Notes: generated from the sequence alone by a model not told the origin. Positions 1 to 6,815 are shown, counted from the first letter of the stretch. The stretch: 9,762 nt of DNA from an uncultured Pseudomonadota bacterium (GCA_937967875.1 CALBTQ010000624.1:1-9762); one strand, 5' to 3'. Made by a program: numbers and translations.

Positions 1-21
1 CAGGGCTAAAGCTCTTCGCCA

Positions 22-180
22 TTGACCTGCGCCCTGCGGGCCTGAAGAGTCGGCGTGGAAATCCATTTTAAGGCAGTTCGGCTTCGTCCTTCGCTACTGA
101 CCTGCGCCCTGTGGTGCCTGAAGAACCTTCGCCGAGATCCATTGACGAAAGCCCTGCGAAATTGCCCTGCACCCTGCGGG
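22..180. repeat. Three degenerate copies of a 19-bp GC-rich repeat in the intergenic region
   Basis: Copies lie at 22-40 (TTGACCTGCGCCCTGCGGG), 97-115 and 162-180, spaced 75 and 65 bp apart. Copy 2 differs from copy 1 at three positions and copy 3 at two. Copies 1 and 2 are both followed by a CCTGAAGA tail, and a weaker half-copy (ATTGAC then GCCCTGCG) lies at 141-158. Copy 1 is also flanked by a 6-bp inverted repeat, CTCTTC at 12-17 and GAAGAG at 44-49. The whole 1-208 stretch has no convincing gene; the short plus-strand reading frame across it shows no family features and no good ribosome site. Function unknown. It lies just downstream of the acyl-CoA dehydrogenase stop and could continue beyond the left edge. 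Confidence 0.55.
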
Positions 181-208
181 TATGAACTAGCAAAATATTA
201 TTCTCACC

Positions 209-1438
209 CTACTCGAAAATCTTCTCGCCGGCCGCGTCGGCGTTGACGGCGTCGGCTTCGCTGTCGCGCTTGGTCGCGGCGTCGGCGGCCAGTTCCTTGA
301 GATACTCGTGCTGGATGAGCAGGTTCATGATCTCGTTGGTGCCGGTCCAGATTTGCGTCAGGCGCGCGTCGCGGACCATCCGCTCGATCGGATACACGTC
401 GGTGTAGCCGATGCCGCCCATGATCTGCATCGCGTGGTTGGTCACATCCCACGCTGCGTCGGTGGCGACCTTCTTGGCTTCGGAAACCATGCGGCGCGAA
501 TCGAGGCCGGTGTCCAGCCGTTTGGCGGCGGCCCAGACCAACGCGCGGGCGGCGTCGAGCCGGCAGACCGCTTCGGCCACGCGGAAGCTGACGCCCTCGA
601 ATTTGATGATCCGTTCGCCGAAGGCCTTGCGCTTGACGGCGTAGCGGGCGGCGACCTCGATCGCGGCGCGGGCCAGGCCGAGCGCGCCGGCCGCGCTGGT
701 CATGCGCTCGGGCACCATCATGTGGTTGAAGATCATGCCGCCGGCGTTTTCCGGACCGACGAGGTTCGCCGCGGGCACCTTGGTGTCGTGGAAGACGATC
801 CGTCCCGTGCCGCCGCCGCGCGTGCCCATCAGGCCGTAGACGTGCTCGACCTGCACGGTGTCGTCGCGTTCGACGACGAAGACCGACAGCGATTTGTGCG
901 GGTGCGCGTCGGGCGCGGTTTTGGCGTAGACGAGGAAGATGTCCGCGCCTTCGGAGCCGACGACGAAACGTTTCTGACCGTTCATCACGTAGTGGTCGCC
1001 GTCCTTGATCGCGCGGGTCGTCGCGCCGAAAAAGTCGGAGCCGCCGCGCGGTTCGGTCAGCGCCTCGGCGCAGAAGATTTCGCCGCGCAGCACCGGCGCG
1101 AGCCACTTTTGCTTTTGCTCCTCGGTGCCGAACAGGTGCAACGCTTCGCCGATGATCGAGGGCAGTGAGAACAGGCAGCCCAAGGCCATGCCCAGCACGC
1201 CGATTTCTTCGAGCGCGCAGACCTCGGCGGTCCAGCCCAGGCCCATGCCGCCGTACTTCGTGTCGAAGCGCGTGCCCAGCAGCCCGGCGGCGGCCAGCGC
1301 TTTGACGTATTCGCGCGGGTAGCGCACCTGATCCTGGTCCATCTGCTTGAGCAGCTCCGGCGACACCTCGTCGCGGGCGAAGGCGCGGGCTTTTTCCTGC
1401 AGGGCCAATTCGACGGGCGTGAGCAGTTCGGCAAACAT
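209..1438 (-). CDS. Acyl-CoA dehydrogenase family flavoprotein
   Basis: A 409-aa FAD enzyme that should oxidise an acyl-CoA to the trans-2-enoyl-CoA, passing electrons to electron-transfer flavoprotein in the cytoplasm. Seen: the N-terminal helical domain, the first family signature [10 protein letters not shown] in the middle beta-domain, and the second signature around [19 protein letters not shown] in the C-terminal helical domain. The segment that usually reads YEGT, with the catalytic glutamate of medium-chain enzymes, here reads WTGT (Thr365). Glu244 in the PERM segment sits where isovaleryl- and long-chain acyl-CoA dehydrogenases place their base, so activity is probably retained. The C-terminus carries an Ala/Asp-rich extension of about 25 residues beyond the usual end. 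The ATG start is preceded by AAGGAG at 8 nt, overlapping the stop of the PPC gene 4 bp upstream, so it is the third gene of an operon. Substrate chain length cannot be told. Confidence 0.95.
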   Translation of the reverse strand: MFAELLTPVELALQEKARAFARDEVSPELLKQMDQDQVRYPREYVKALAAAGLLGTRFDTKYGGMGLGWTAEVCALEEIGVLGMALGCLFSLPSIIGEALHLFGTEEQKQKWLAPVLRGEIFCAEALTEPRGGSDFFGATTRAIKDGDHYVMNGQKRFVVGSEGADIFLVYAKTAPDAHPHKSLSVFVVERDDTVQVEHVYGLMGTRGGGTGRIVFHDTKVPAANLVGPENAGGMIFNHMMVPERMTSAAGALGLARAAIEVAARYAVKRKAFGERIIKFEGVSFRVAEAVCRLDAARALVWAAAKRLDTGLDSRRMVSEAKKVATDAAWDVTNHAMQIMGGIGYTDVYPIERMVRDARLTQIWTGTNEIMNLLIQHEYLKELAADAATKRDSEADAVNADAAGEKIFE

Positions 1439-1442
1439 CGGT

Positions 1443-1892
1443 TTACTCCTTATCGGGAATGTTCCACAGGGCCAAGCCGGTTTTCGGCTCGACCTCGCGA
1501 ACGAGGTTGAGATCGTCGTAAACGGTCAGATGAAATTCGCAGACGAACACCTCGGCGGACACAAGGTGCCCGGCGATCATGTTGGTCGCGCCGTTTTCGT
1601 GCCAGCAGGCGCTGATGTGCAAGTGGCCGAACAATTCGCCGTCGCGCAGGCTGAGGTTGCCGGCCAGGTGGAGCACTTCGGTCATGCCCGCGCGGCGCAG
1701 CGGCGGTTTGTACGCGCCTTTCTCCAGATCGAATTCGGTCACCTGCAGGTCGGTTACGCCGCCGATGGCCTCGACGCGCGCGGCGCGCACGCCGTGTTTT
1801 TCCGCCACGGCCAGCAGGGCGTCGGGCAGTTTGTCGCCGCGTTCCAACCGGCCGACGATCGTGCGCCCGTTGCGGCTGGTTTCAGCTCTCAT
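1443..1892 (-). CDS. PPC/DUF296 (plants and prokaryotes conserved) domain protein
   Basis: A 149-aa single-domain protein. The segments [20 protein letters not shown], then [16 protein letters not shown], then GHLHISACW and IAGHL match the order of the PPC fold (DUF296). His90, His92 and His109 match the histidine triad that binds a metal in archaeal and bacterial stand-alone PPC proteins. In plants the domain is joined to AT-hooks and binds DNA; no AT-hook is present here. Stand-alone bacterial members are often called DNA-binding proteins, but their role is poorly established. The start has a very strong ribosome site, AGGAGG 7 nt before the ATG, inside the end of the upstream gene, with which it overlaps by 11 bp. 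Translational coupling with both neighbours is therefore likely. A role in sensing or regulating the acyl-CoA metabolism of its operon is only inference. Confidence 0.88.
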   Translation of the reverse strand: MRAETSRNGRTIVGRLERGDKLPDALLAVAEKHGVRAARVEAIGGVTDLQVTEFDLEKGAYKPPLRRAGMTEVLHLAGNLSLRDGELFGHLHISACWHENGATNMIAGHLVSAEVFVCEFHLTVYDDLNLVREVEPKTGLALWNIPDKE

Positions 1893-2409
1893 CGCCGCCC
1901 TCCTCGCTGAGGGTGAAGCGCCAGATGCACGCGCGCTCGCCGCAATCGTCTGGCGGGCATTGAATGCATTCGGTGCGAATGCGCGGGTCGATCGTCCGGG
2001 CGAAGCCGCTGTATTCGACCAGCCCCACCGGCTTGCAAGGGAAATCGGGCAGTCCCTTGCGCCGGCGCGCGTCCTGCACGCGGCAGGCGTTCATTTTGTA
2101 GAGCAGCGCGTCGCCGTCGCGGACGATTTCCTGCTCGTTGACGCAGGCGTAGAGGCGATAGCCGACGGCTTTTTCCAGCGCGTCCAGCCCACCGCCGGGG
2201 GCGATATCGAAAACCTTCATGATGCGTTTGGCTTCGGCGACGGTGAAGCGCCGCCACGAGGCGGTGTCCAGCTCGATGGCCGTGGCCAGATCGTCTTTTT
2301 CCTCGCAAGCCAGAAACCAGCAGCCGTCGTGGGCCAGCCAGTTGTGCGCGTACACCGACAGCAGCTTGAGCAGGCCGGCGCGGTCGAGGTGTGCGAATTT
2401 GTCGGTCAT
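1882..2409 (-). CDS. DUF6125-like cysteine-rich protein, first gene of the operon
   Basis: A 175-aa soluble protein with no signal peptide or membrane segment. It begins with a helical part (YAHNWLAHDGCWF, residues 20-32) and continues with a cysteine-rich half: Cys109 in MNACRVQDARRRKG, Cys125 in DFPCKPVG, then Cys148, Cys151, Cys156 and Cys161 in ECIQCPPDDCGERACIW. The layout resembles the DUF6125 / L-2-amino-thiazoline-4-carboxylic acid hydrolase-like proteins of anaerobes; this is recalled from pattern, not searched. The six C-terminal cysteines could bind a metal or an iron-sulfur cluster. The start at MTDKF is chosen for GGGAG 5 nt upstream. The reading frame stays open for over 300 bp further, but that part is antisense to the divergent lipoprotein and looks like shadow. 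It overlaps the PPC gene by 11 bp. Its function is unknown; the fixed pairing with an acyl-CoA dehydrogenase suggests a metabolic accessory role. Confidence 0.82.
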   Translation of the reverse strand: MTDKFAHLDRAGLLKLLSVYAHNWLAHDGCWFLACEEKDDLATAIELDTASWRRFTVAEAKRIMKVFDIAPGGGLDALEKAVGYRLYACVNEQEIVRDGDALLYKMNACRVQDARRRKGLPDFPCKPVGLVEYSGFARTIDPRIRTECIQCPPDDCGERACIWRFTLSEEGGDES

Positions 2410-2446
2410 GGAAACTCCCGGGTGATCGTGCGTTTGAGGTTGGGAA

Positions 2447-2455
2447 AAAATACCA
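2447..2455 (-). promoter_or_regulatory. Candidate extended -10 promoter of the DUF6125/PPC/ACAD operon
   Basis: On the minus strand TGGTATTTT gives an extended -10 pattern (TG, one base, then TATTTT) about 37 bp before the first start codon. The -35 position 17 bp further upstream is poor (TGGTCC-like). It lies beside the 8-bp palindrome GGCGCGCC at 2461-2468. A weak call made mainly because an operon start needs a promoter here. Confidence 0.25.
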
Positions 2456-2491
2456 CAGGCGGCGCGCCGGGACCAGACGGCTCGGTGCTTA

Positions 2492-2521
2492 TTGACAATG
2501 CCCGGAGAGCGGCGGTAGCTT
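2492..2521 (+). promoter_or_regulatory. Candidate sigma70-type promoter for the DUF1573 lipoprotein
   Basis: A perfect TTGACA at 2492-2497 is followed after 18 bp by TAGCTT at 2516-2521, 35 bp before the ATG. The -10 matches only three of six consensus bases. The same style (TTGACA, 18 bp, TAG) recurs upstream of the other lipoprotein at 7528-7557, which raises the likelihood a little. Confidence 0.4.
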
Positions 2522-2556
2522 ACGCCCCAAGTAAAAACGCACGATGGAGTGTACCG

Positions 2557-3360
2557 ATGAAACGCGTAGTTATGGGTCTGGTGTTCGCATTGTTGTTGGT
2601 CTCTCTGGCCGCGCTGGCCGGCTGCCGACCGCCGACGGCCCGCGTCGATCAGGATACCTTCGACTTCGGTTCGATCGAGCAGAACACGGCGGCCGAGCAT
2701 ATCTTCAAGATCTACAACGACGGCAGCAAGGATCTGGAAATCACGCATACCAAGAGCACCTGCGGCTGCACGATCGCCACGCCGTCGAAAAAGACGATCA
2801 AACCCGGCGACTTCTCCGAGGTGAAGGTGACCTTCAACGCCGGCATGCGCAAAGGCAAGCAGATCAAAAAGGTGACCGTGGTCACCAACGATCCGGCCAG
2901 TCCCAAAACGACGCTGACGCTGACGGGCGAAGTGGCCGTGACGATGGCCTTCGATCCGGCGCGGGCGCGTTTGAGCGACCTCAAGCCCGGCGAGCCCGGC
3001 AGTCAGACGGTGAAGTTCACCAACATGAGCCAGGAGCCGATCACGATCACCGAGTACAAGCTCAATCAGAAAAAGGCGCAGGCGGTGGAGTTGGCTTTCA
3101 AAAAGGACGAGCAGACCGCGCTGCCCATCATCCTGCAGCCCGGCGAGGCGATGGAGATCACCGTGACCGTGACGCTGGCCAAGGAACAGCCGATGTACCT
3201 TGCCAAGGCCGAACTGCTGATCAAGGAGAAACCGGAGACCGCTCCGCAGTTGGCCATCTCCGCCCGGCTGGAAGGCTCGATCAAAACGATGAAGCCGCTG
3301 AAGATGAAAAATCCGAAGTCGCCCAAGAAGCTCATGAAAAAAGGCCAGAAAAACCAGTAA
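2557..3360 (+). CDS. DUF1573 domain lipoprotein
   Basis: A 267-aa protein with a type II signal peptide: basic start MKRVV, hydrophobic core, and lipobox LAGC with the lipidated cysteine at residue 23. The mature part opens with a DUF1573 domain (about 28-130). Its hallmarks are DTFDFGSIEQN, FKIYNDGSKDLEIT, the STCGCT motif (Cys69, Cys71), the PGDFSEVKVTF strand and VTNDPASP. A second Ig-like segment follows (about 131-240, with VKFTNMSQEPITITEY), then a lysine-rich tail of about 25 residues. DUF1573 proteins are ASPM/SPD-2/hydin-like beta-sandwich proteins of the periplasm or surface, without a firm biochemical role. The start is supported by GGAG 7 nt upstream. It is the only well-supported complete plus-strand gene and ends 42 bp from the convergent glycyl radical enzyme gene, with no clear terminator between. 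Codon choice matches the rest of the window. Confidence 0.92.
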   Translation: MKRVVMGLVFALLLVSLAALAGCRPPTARVDQDTFDFGSIEQNTAAEHIFKIYNDGSKDLEITHTKSTCGCTIATPSKKTIKPGDFSEVKVTFNAGMRKGKQIKKVTVVTNDPASPKTTLTLTGEVAVTMAFDPARARLSDLKPGEPGSQTVKFTNMSQEPITITEYKLNQKKAQAVELAFKKDEQTALPIILQPGEAMEITVTVTLAKEQPMYLAKAELLIKEKPETAPQLAISARLEGSIKTMKPLKMKNPKSPKKLMKKGQKNQ

Positions 3361-3402
3361 GCGAAAATTTACCGCGAACCATCGTTCGGCGGCCCGGGGC
3401 GC

Positions 3403-5904
3403 TTAATGCTCTTCGAGGCCGCCGAATTCCGTTCGGGCGATGATTTCGTCCTGCAGCACCGTACCCAGATCGCAGAAATACGCCGAGTAACCCGACACGC
3501 GGATGACCAGGTCGCGGAATTCGTCGGGGTGCGCCTGCGCCTTGCGCAGCGTCGCCGAGGAAATCACGTTCGGCGACAGCTCCATGCCGCCCTGCGCGAA
3601 GTAGGTTTTGAGCAACGCGGCCATTTTGTCGAGGTGCTCGTCGTCGCGGAACAACGCCGGCGAGAGCTTCACGTTCAGCGCCAGGCCGTTGGCGACGGCG
3701 GTGTGGTCGACGGCGGCGACCGAACTGAGCAAGGCGGTCAGACCGTGCTTCTCCGAGCCGTTGGCCGGCGAAAAGCTGTTGCTGACCGGCTCGCCCACGC
3801 GCCGACCGTTGGGCGTCGCGCCCAGCAGCAGGCCGTCGAGCACGTGCATGCCGTAGGAAAAAAATCCGGGGCGGAACACGCCGCCGCGGATCGTTTTGTG
3901 CTTACTCACCTCGCCGCAGAAGAAGGCGACGATCTCGGCGGCGAGCGCATCGGCGCGAGCGTTGCCGGAGCCGTACTTGGGCGCCTTGTTGGCCAGGCGC
4001 ACACGCGCGACTTCGTCACCGGCGAAATTGTCGTCGAGCAGCGCGAGCATTTCGTCCATCGTCAGCAGGTGCTCGGCGAAAATGAAATGCTCGATCGCCG
4101 CCAGCGAATCGACCGCCGTGCCCAGGCCGCGCCCGCTGATCGAGGCGAAGTTGTAATCCGCGCCGCCGGCGGTCATGTCGCGCGCGTGCTCGACGCAGCC
4201 GTGCAGCGTGGCCGACACATAGGGATTGGGGAAGCCTTCGCGATAGGCCAGATCCTTCAGATTCACCGCCTTGGCCAGCGTGTCGACCAGGAAACGCAAC
4301 TGCGTTTTGTAGGCGTTCAGGAACTGCGCGAAATTCTTAAACGTGCGCGGGTCGCCCGTTTGCGGGCCGATGCGTTTGCCCATGATGCGCAACGAGCCGT
4401 TGAGCAGCGTCATTTCCAGCGGCGCGACCAGCGAGACGTCGTTGCCCGAGGTGGCGCCGAAGGTGTCGCCGTCGCCGGTCGGTTCGACGCAGCCGACGAC
4501 GCCGTAATCGCGCGCGGCCTCGTCGCGATAGCCGCAGGCGGTCAGCGCAGGCACGACCACCTCGTCGTTGAGCAGCGCCGCGCCCGAGGTCCGGCGGTAG
4601 GTCGCCAGCGCGTGCCGCCACCACGCCGGCGGCGATTTTGTCGACAAACGAATGGAGAAGGTATTGCCCAGCGACTTGACGTTGGCGTAGGCGTCCAGCG
4701 TCAGGTAGGACAGCTCGTTGGTCGCGTCCTCGCCGTCGGGGCCGACGCCGCCCACGGTCGGGGCGTTCGAATCGCTGCCCAACTCGCTGCCGGTCTGCTT
4801 GCCGAAGGCCGGGATGGTCAACAGGTTGTAACTGAATTTGATCAGCAGCTCTTCGAGCAACTCGATCGCCTCGTCGTCGGTGATTTTGCCCGCCCGGCGG
4901 TCGGCGAGAAAATACGGATACAGGTACTGGTCGATGCGCCCCACCGCGAAAATGCCGGCCATGCCGTAGGCGATCAGCGCGCCGACCTGGTTGAGCCACA
5001 GCGCCTGCACGGCCTCGCGGAAATCGCGCGGCGGATGATAGGGCACGTGCGCGCACCGCGCGGCGACGGCCAGCAACTCGTCGCGGCGCGCCGGATCCTT
5101 CGTCTCGCGCGCGGTCCGCTCGGCCTTGTCGGCGAAGCGCCAGGCCAGATCGCGGATCGCTTCGGCGCAGACGATCACCGCTCGTAAAAAGGCGCGGCCG
5201 TCCGCATCGTCGTCGGGCAACTCGGCCAGCTTCGCCTCGGCCCGGCGCTGCACGCCCAGCCAGCCCTCGCGCAGAATGTTTTTGTGGCCGACGATCAAAT
5301 GCCCCTGCACGTCGAAGCAGTTGGTGACGGCGAAGGGATTGTTGTAATCCAGTTCGCGCAGCAAACGCGGCAGGCGCAGGCGGTAGCTCCAGGGGATGTC
5401 GGCCTGCGGGCGCAGCGCGGCCATGTCGAGGTGGCGCAGGTGTTTGAGCAGCAGCGGCGAATGCACCGTCGCGTGGTGCGCGAGCCCGTTGGCGTCCCAC
5501 AGTTGCTTTTTGCGGTCGCGCAGCGTTTTGCCGCGCCAGTACGGCAGGATGTCGCGGCGCAGCTCGCGCTTTTCGGCGACGGAAATTTTGTAGGGCTGCG
5601 ACGTGCGCGCGGTCAGCAGATCCATTTCGTATTCGAGGATCGTGTTGATGTCGCCGCGTTCGATCGGCAAAACCGTCGCGACCAGTTTGCTCGACCGGTT
5701 GCCGACGATCTTTTCCTCGTCGAGGATGTACACGGTCATGTGGCGGATGGTGTGGTCCAAGGCCTTGGCCATGCGCAACGCCGGATGCTCGCCCTCGGTG
5801 CGGCGGTAGGATTCGGTGAAATACCGCGCCCGCTCCAGGCACAGCGCGTAAGGCGCCGCAAGCACCTTTTTTTTGTATCGTTCATTGCGCGGATGAATGG
5901 CCAT
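3403..5904 (-). CDS. Glycyl radical enzyme, GCVE (dehydratase/eliminase-type) clade, substrate unknown
   Basis: An 833-aa enzyme of the pyruvate formate-lyase superfamily; it needs oxygen-free conditions and a radical-SAM activase to form its glycyl radical. Seen: the PFL-like barrel with GRIDQYLYPYF and TNELSYLTLDAY, the thiyl-radical cysteine in VVGCVEPT (Cys472, with Glu474 as acid/base), SGRGLGTAVDSLAAI, GATPNGR at 695-701, and the radical-bearing RVSGYSAYF with Gly805, 28 residues from the C-terminus. The CVE motif is that of diol dehydratases, choline lyase and hydroxyproline dehydratase rather than pyruvate formate-lyase. Around GCVEPTGDGDTFGATSGND it departs from those characterised enzymes, so the substrate is open. 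The segment that often reads PDYEKVL near residue 210 here reads VGHKNIL. The start has GAGGTG 4 nt upstream. No activase gene is in the window. It may be co-transcribed with the two small genes 109 bp upstream. A decarboxylase or C-C lyase is less likely because of the CVE glutamate. Confidence 0.95.
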   Translation of the reverse strand: MAIHPRNERYKKKVLAAPYALCLERARYFTESYRRTEGEHPALRMAKALDHTIRHMTVYILDEEKIVGNRSSKLVATVLPIERGDINTILEYEMDLLTARTSQPYKISVAEKRELRRDILPYWRGKTLRDRKKQLWDANGLAHHATVHSPLLLKHLRHLDMAALRPQADIPWSYRLRLPRLLRELDYNNPFAVTNCFDVQGHLIVGHKNILREGWLGVQRRAEAKLAELPDDDADGRAFLRAVIVCAEAIRDLAWRFADKAERTARETKDPARRDELLAVAARCAHVPYHPPRDFREAVQALWLNQVGALIAYGMAGIFAVGRIDQYLYPYFLADRRAGKITDDEAIELLEELLIKFSYNLLTIPAFGKQTGSELGSDSNAPTVGGVGPDGEDATNELSYLTLDAYANVKSLGNTFSIRLSTKSPPAWWRHALATYRRTSGAALLNDEVVVPALTACGYRDEAARDYGVVGCVEPTGDGDTFGATSGNDVSLVAPLEMTLLNGSLRIMGKRIGPQTGDPRTFKNFAQFLNAYKTQLRFLVDTLAKAVNLKDLAYREGFPNPYVSATLHGCVEHARDMTAGGADYNFASISGRGLGTAVDSLAAIEHFIFAEHLLTMDEMLALLDDNFAGDEVARVRLANKAPKYGSGNARADALAAEIVAFFCGEVSKHKTIRGGVFRPGFFSYGMHVLDGLLLGATPNGRRVGEPVSNSFSPANGSEKHGLTALLSSVAAVDHTAVANGLALNVKLSPALFRDDEHLDKMAALLKTYFAQGGMELSPNVISSATLRKAQAHPDEFRDLVIRVSGYSAYFCDLGTVLQDEIIARTEFGGLEEH

Positions 5905-5942
5905 GTCGCACCTCGACGGTCGGAAAATCCTCTTTCCGGACT

Positions 5943-5971
5943 ATGCTAGGCAACGGGACGGCGGAAAACAA
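5943..5971 (-). promoter_or_regulatory. Weak candidate promoter of the glycyl radical enzyme gene
   Basis: On the minus strand TTGTTT (5971-5966), a 17-bp spacer and TAGCAT (5948-5943) lie about 40 bp before the ATG. Each hexamer matches only three or four of six consensus bases. If real, the enzyme has its own transcript apart from the small genes upstream. Confidence 0.3.
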
Positions 5972-6013
5972 TCCAATCTTTGAAATATTTTTTCGGGCTC
6001 GACCGGCCGGCGC

Positions 6014-6238
6014 TTACAGGAAGTTGTCGCCGCCGCACATCGGGCATTTTTTCCGCAGGCGCATCACTTCGCCTTTCCAGCGACAGTCGGCGCATTCGAC
6101 CTGCACCGTATCGACCAGGTCGTCGAGTGTATTCTTTTTTCCACCAAGTGATTTGAGAATGGTGACGATCATCAAGACGACCTGCACGACCATGAGGCCG
6201 ATCCAGATCGCCCGCGGGAGTAACAACGCTTCGTTCAC
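6014..6238 (-). CDS. Small membrane-anchored zinc-ribbon protein
   Basis: A 74-aa protein of two parts. Residues 8-30 (PRAIWIGLMVVQVVLMIVTI) form one membrane-spanning helix. The C-terminal half has two CxxC knuckles, Cys49/Cys52 and Cys65/Cys68, giving a rubredoxin-like zinc ribbon (VECADCRWKGE then KKCPMCGGD). The start is GTG, with AAGGA 8 nt upstream; no ATG gives the membrane helix. It follows the 98-aa gene after 18 bp, so the two are one operon, and lies 109 bp ahead of the glycyl radical enzyme. With the topology N-out/C-in usual for such anchors, the ribbon would be cytoplasmic. Function unknown. A scaffold or electron-transfer role beside the enzyme is possible but not shown. Real coding is supported by the clean domain structure. 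Confidence 0.82.
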   Translation of the reverse strand: MNEALLLPRAIWIGLMVVQVVLMIVTILKSLGGKKNTLDDLVDTVQVECADCRWKGEVMRLRKKCPMCGGDNFL

Positions 6239-6256
6239 TTGCCGGATCCTTTCGCT

Positions 6257-6553
6257 TTAGTGGATGGTCGCGTGCTGGCGATCGAGACTTTTACTGATCG
6301 CCTGGAAGTAGATGTACGCGAACAGCCGCGCCACCGGGCGGGGCAGATCGCGGATCGTGCGGCGCGCTTCGCCGACCGATTTGGCCTCGAGCAGACGGCG
6401 GACGGTGTCGTTGAGCTGCTGGCCGTAGCGCTCGCTTTCGATGAGAATTTCCGTCTCGTCGGCCGCGAGGGCCTCGGCGATCAGGTCGTCGTCGAACAAC
6501 AAATGATAGCCGCCCAATCCGCGTTCGAGCAGGTAGATGAATTCGCGCCGCAC
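6257..6553 (-). CDS. Small helical protein of unknown function, GTG start
   Basis: A 98-aa protein I do not recognise. It is predicted mostly alpha-helical, has no signal peptide or clear membrane segment and no cysteine, and reads MRREFIYLLERGLGGYHLLF at the start. The acidic DDDLIAEALAADE part is followed by a basic RRLLEAKSVGEARRTIRDLP stretch and a hydrophobic LFAYIYFQAIS near the end. The GTG start is chosen over a TTG six codons upstream because GGAGGT ends 4 nt before the GTG and because that TTG overlaps the -10 box of the promoter. It is the first gene of an operon with the zinc-ribbon protein and possibly the glycyl radical enzyme. It could be an adaptor or a regulatory subunit; nothing in the sequence decides this. 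Confidence 0.75.
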   Translation of the reverse strand: MRREFIYLLERGLGGYHLLFDDDLIAEALAADETEILIESERYGQQLNDTVRRLLEAKSVGEARRTIRDLPRPVARLFAYIYFQAISKSLDRQHATIH

Positions 6554-6557
6554 ACGT

Positions 6558-6563
6558 ACCTCC
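6558..6563 (-). promoter_or_regulatory. Ribosome binding site that fixes the GTG start of the 98-aa gene
   Basis: Minus-strand GGAGGT ends 4 nt before GTG at 6553. A longer frame from TTG at 6571 would place this site inside the coding sequence and has no ribosome site of its own. Confidence 0.7.
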
Positions 6564-6570
6564 GAAAGCA

Positions 6571-6599
6571 ATTATGGCTCCGGCGAGGCAAAAGGTCAA
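6571..6599 (-). promoter_or_regulatory. Strong sigma70-type promoter for the 98-aa / zinc-ribbon (and possibly glycyl radical enzyme) operon
   Basis: On the minus strand TTGACC (6599-6594), exactly 17 bp, then CATAAT (6576-6571): five of six matches in both boxes. Expected transcription start is near 6564, giving a very short leader that begins at or just before the GGAGGT site. It is the best promoter match in the window. Confidence 0.7.
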
Positions 6600-6642
6600 A
6601 CTTTGCGGAGACAGAAAAAAGGTCGGGAAAGGTATCGGTCGG

Positions 6643-6713
6643 TCCTGGATGCCCGCCTGCGCGGGCATGACAATTCCTTCCGTCATTCTCGGGCTTGGCC
6701 CGGGAATCCAGGA
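6643..6713. repeat. REP/BIME-like palindromic intergenic element
   Basis: Nested inverted repeats form a cloverleaf-like unit. The outer stem is TCCTGGAT (6643-6650) with ATCCAGGA (6706-6713). Hairpin 1 is ATGCCCGC-CTGC-GCGGGCAT (6649-6668). Hairpin 2 is ATTCTCGGGC-TTG-GCCCGGGAAT (6685-6707, one G-T pair). The two hairpins are joined by an inverted ATGAC/GTCAT pair. This sequence type (TGGAT-CCCGC-loop-GCGGG-ATGAC) is a well-known dispersed intergenic repeat in many proteobacteria. It is followed by CGAGCGAAGCGAGG, another string often found beside such repeats. It sits between the terminator of the DDD-repeat lipoprotein gene and the promoter of the next operon. Likely non-autonomous, mobilised in trans by a REP-associated tyrosine transposase; none is in the window. 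Confidence 0.75.
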
Positions 6714-6761
6714 TTCCATTACCGCCGAGCGAAGCGAGGTCTACCTTTTAGTCAAATGACT

Positions 6762-6790
6762 TAAACAAAACAGGGAGCCGCAGCCCCCTG
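6762..6790 (-). terminator. Rho-independent terminator of the DDD-repeat lipoprotein gene
   Basis: On the minus strand CAGGGGGC-TGCG-GCTCCCTG (8-bp stem with one G-T pair, 4-nt loop) is followed at once by TTTTGTTTA. It starts 25 bp after the stop codon. Confidence 0.85.
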
Positions 6791-6815
6791 TCGTGGATTG
6801 CCATGAAACGCGGGA

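Noticed and set aside
1..208. CRISPR-like array at the left edge
   Set aside because: Repeats are imperfect, the spacing varies (75 and 65 bp), and no cas gene is present.
2410..2748. Upstream extension of the DUF6125-like gene
   Set aside because: It would overlap the divergent lipoprotein's start and signal peptide in antisense. The MTDKF start has a proper ribosome site.
3361..3402. Terminator between the converging lipoprotein and glycyl radical enzyme genes
   Set aside because: There is a short CCCGGG palindrome but no usable stem with a T-tract on either strand.
3406..5187. Long plus-strand open frame (593 codons) opposite the glycyl radical enzyme
   Set aside because: It is a GC-driven antisense shadow: low-complexity Arg/Val/Ala/Gln composition, no domains, no fitting ribosome site. 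The minus strand carries all family motifs.
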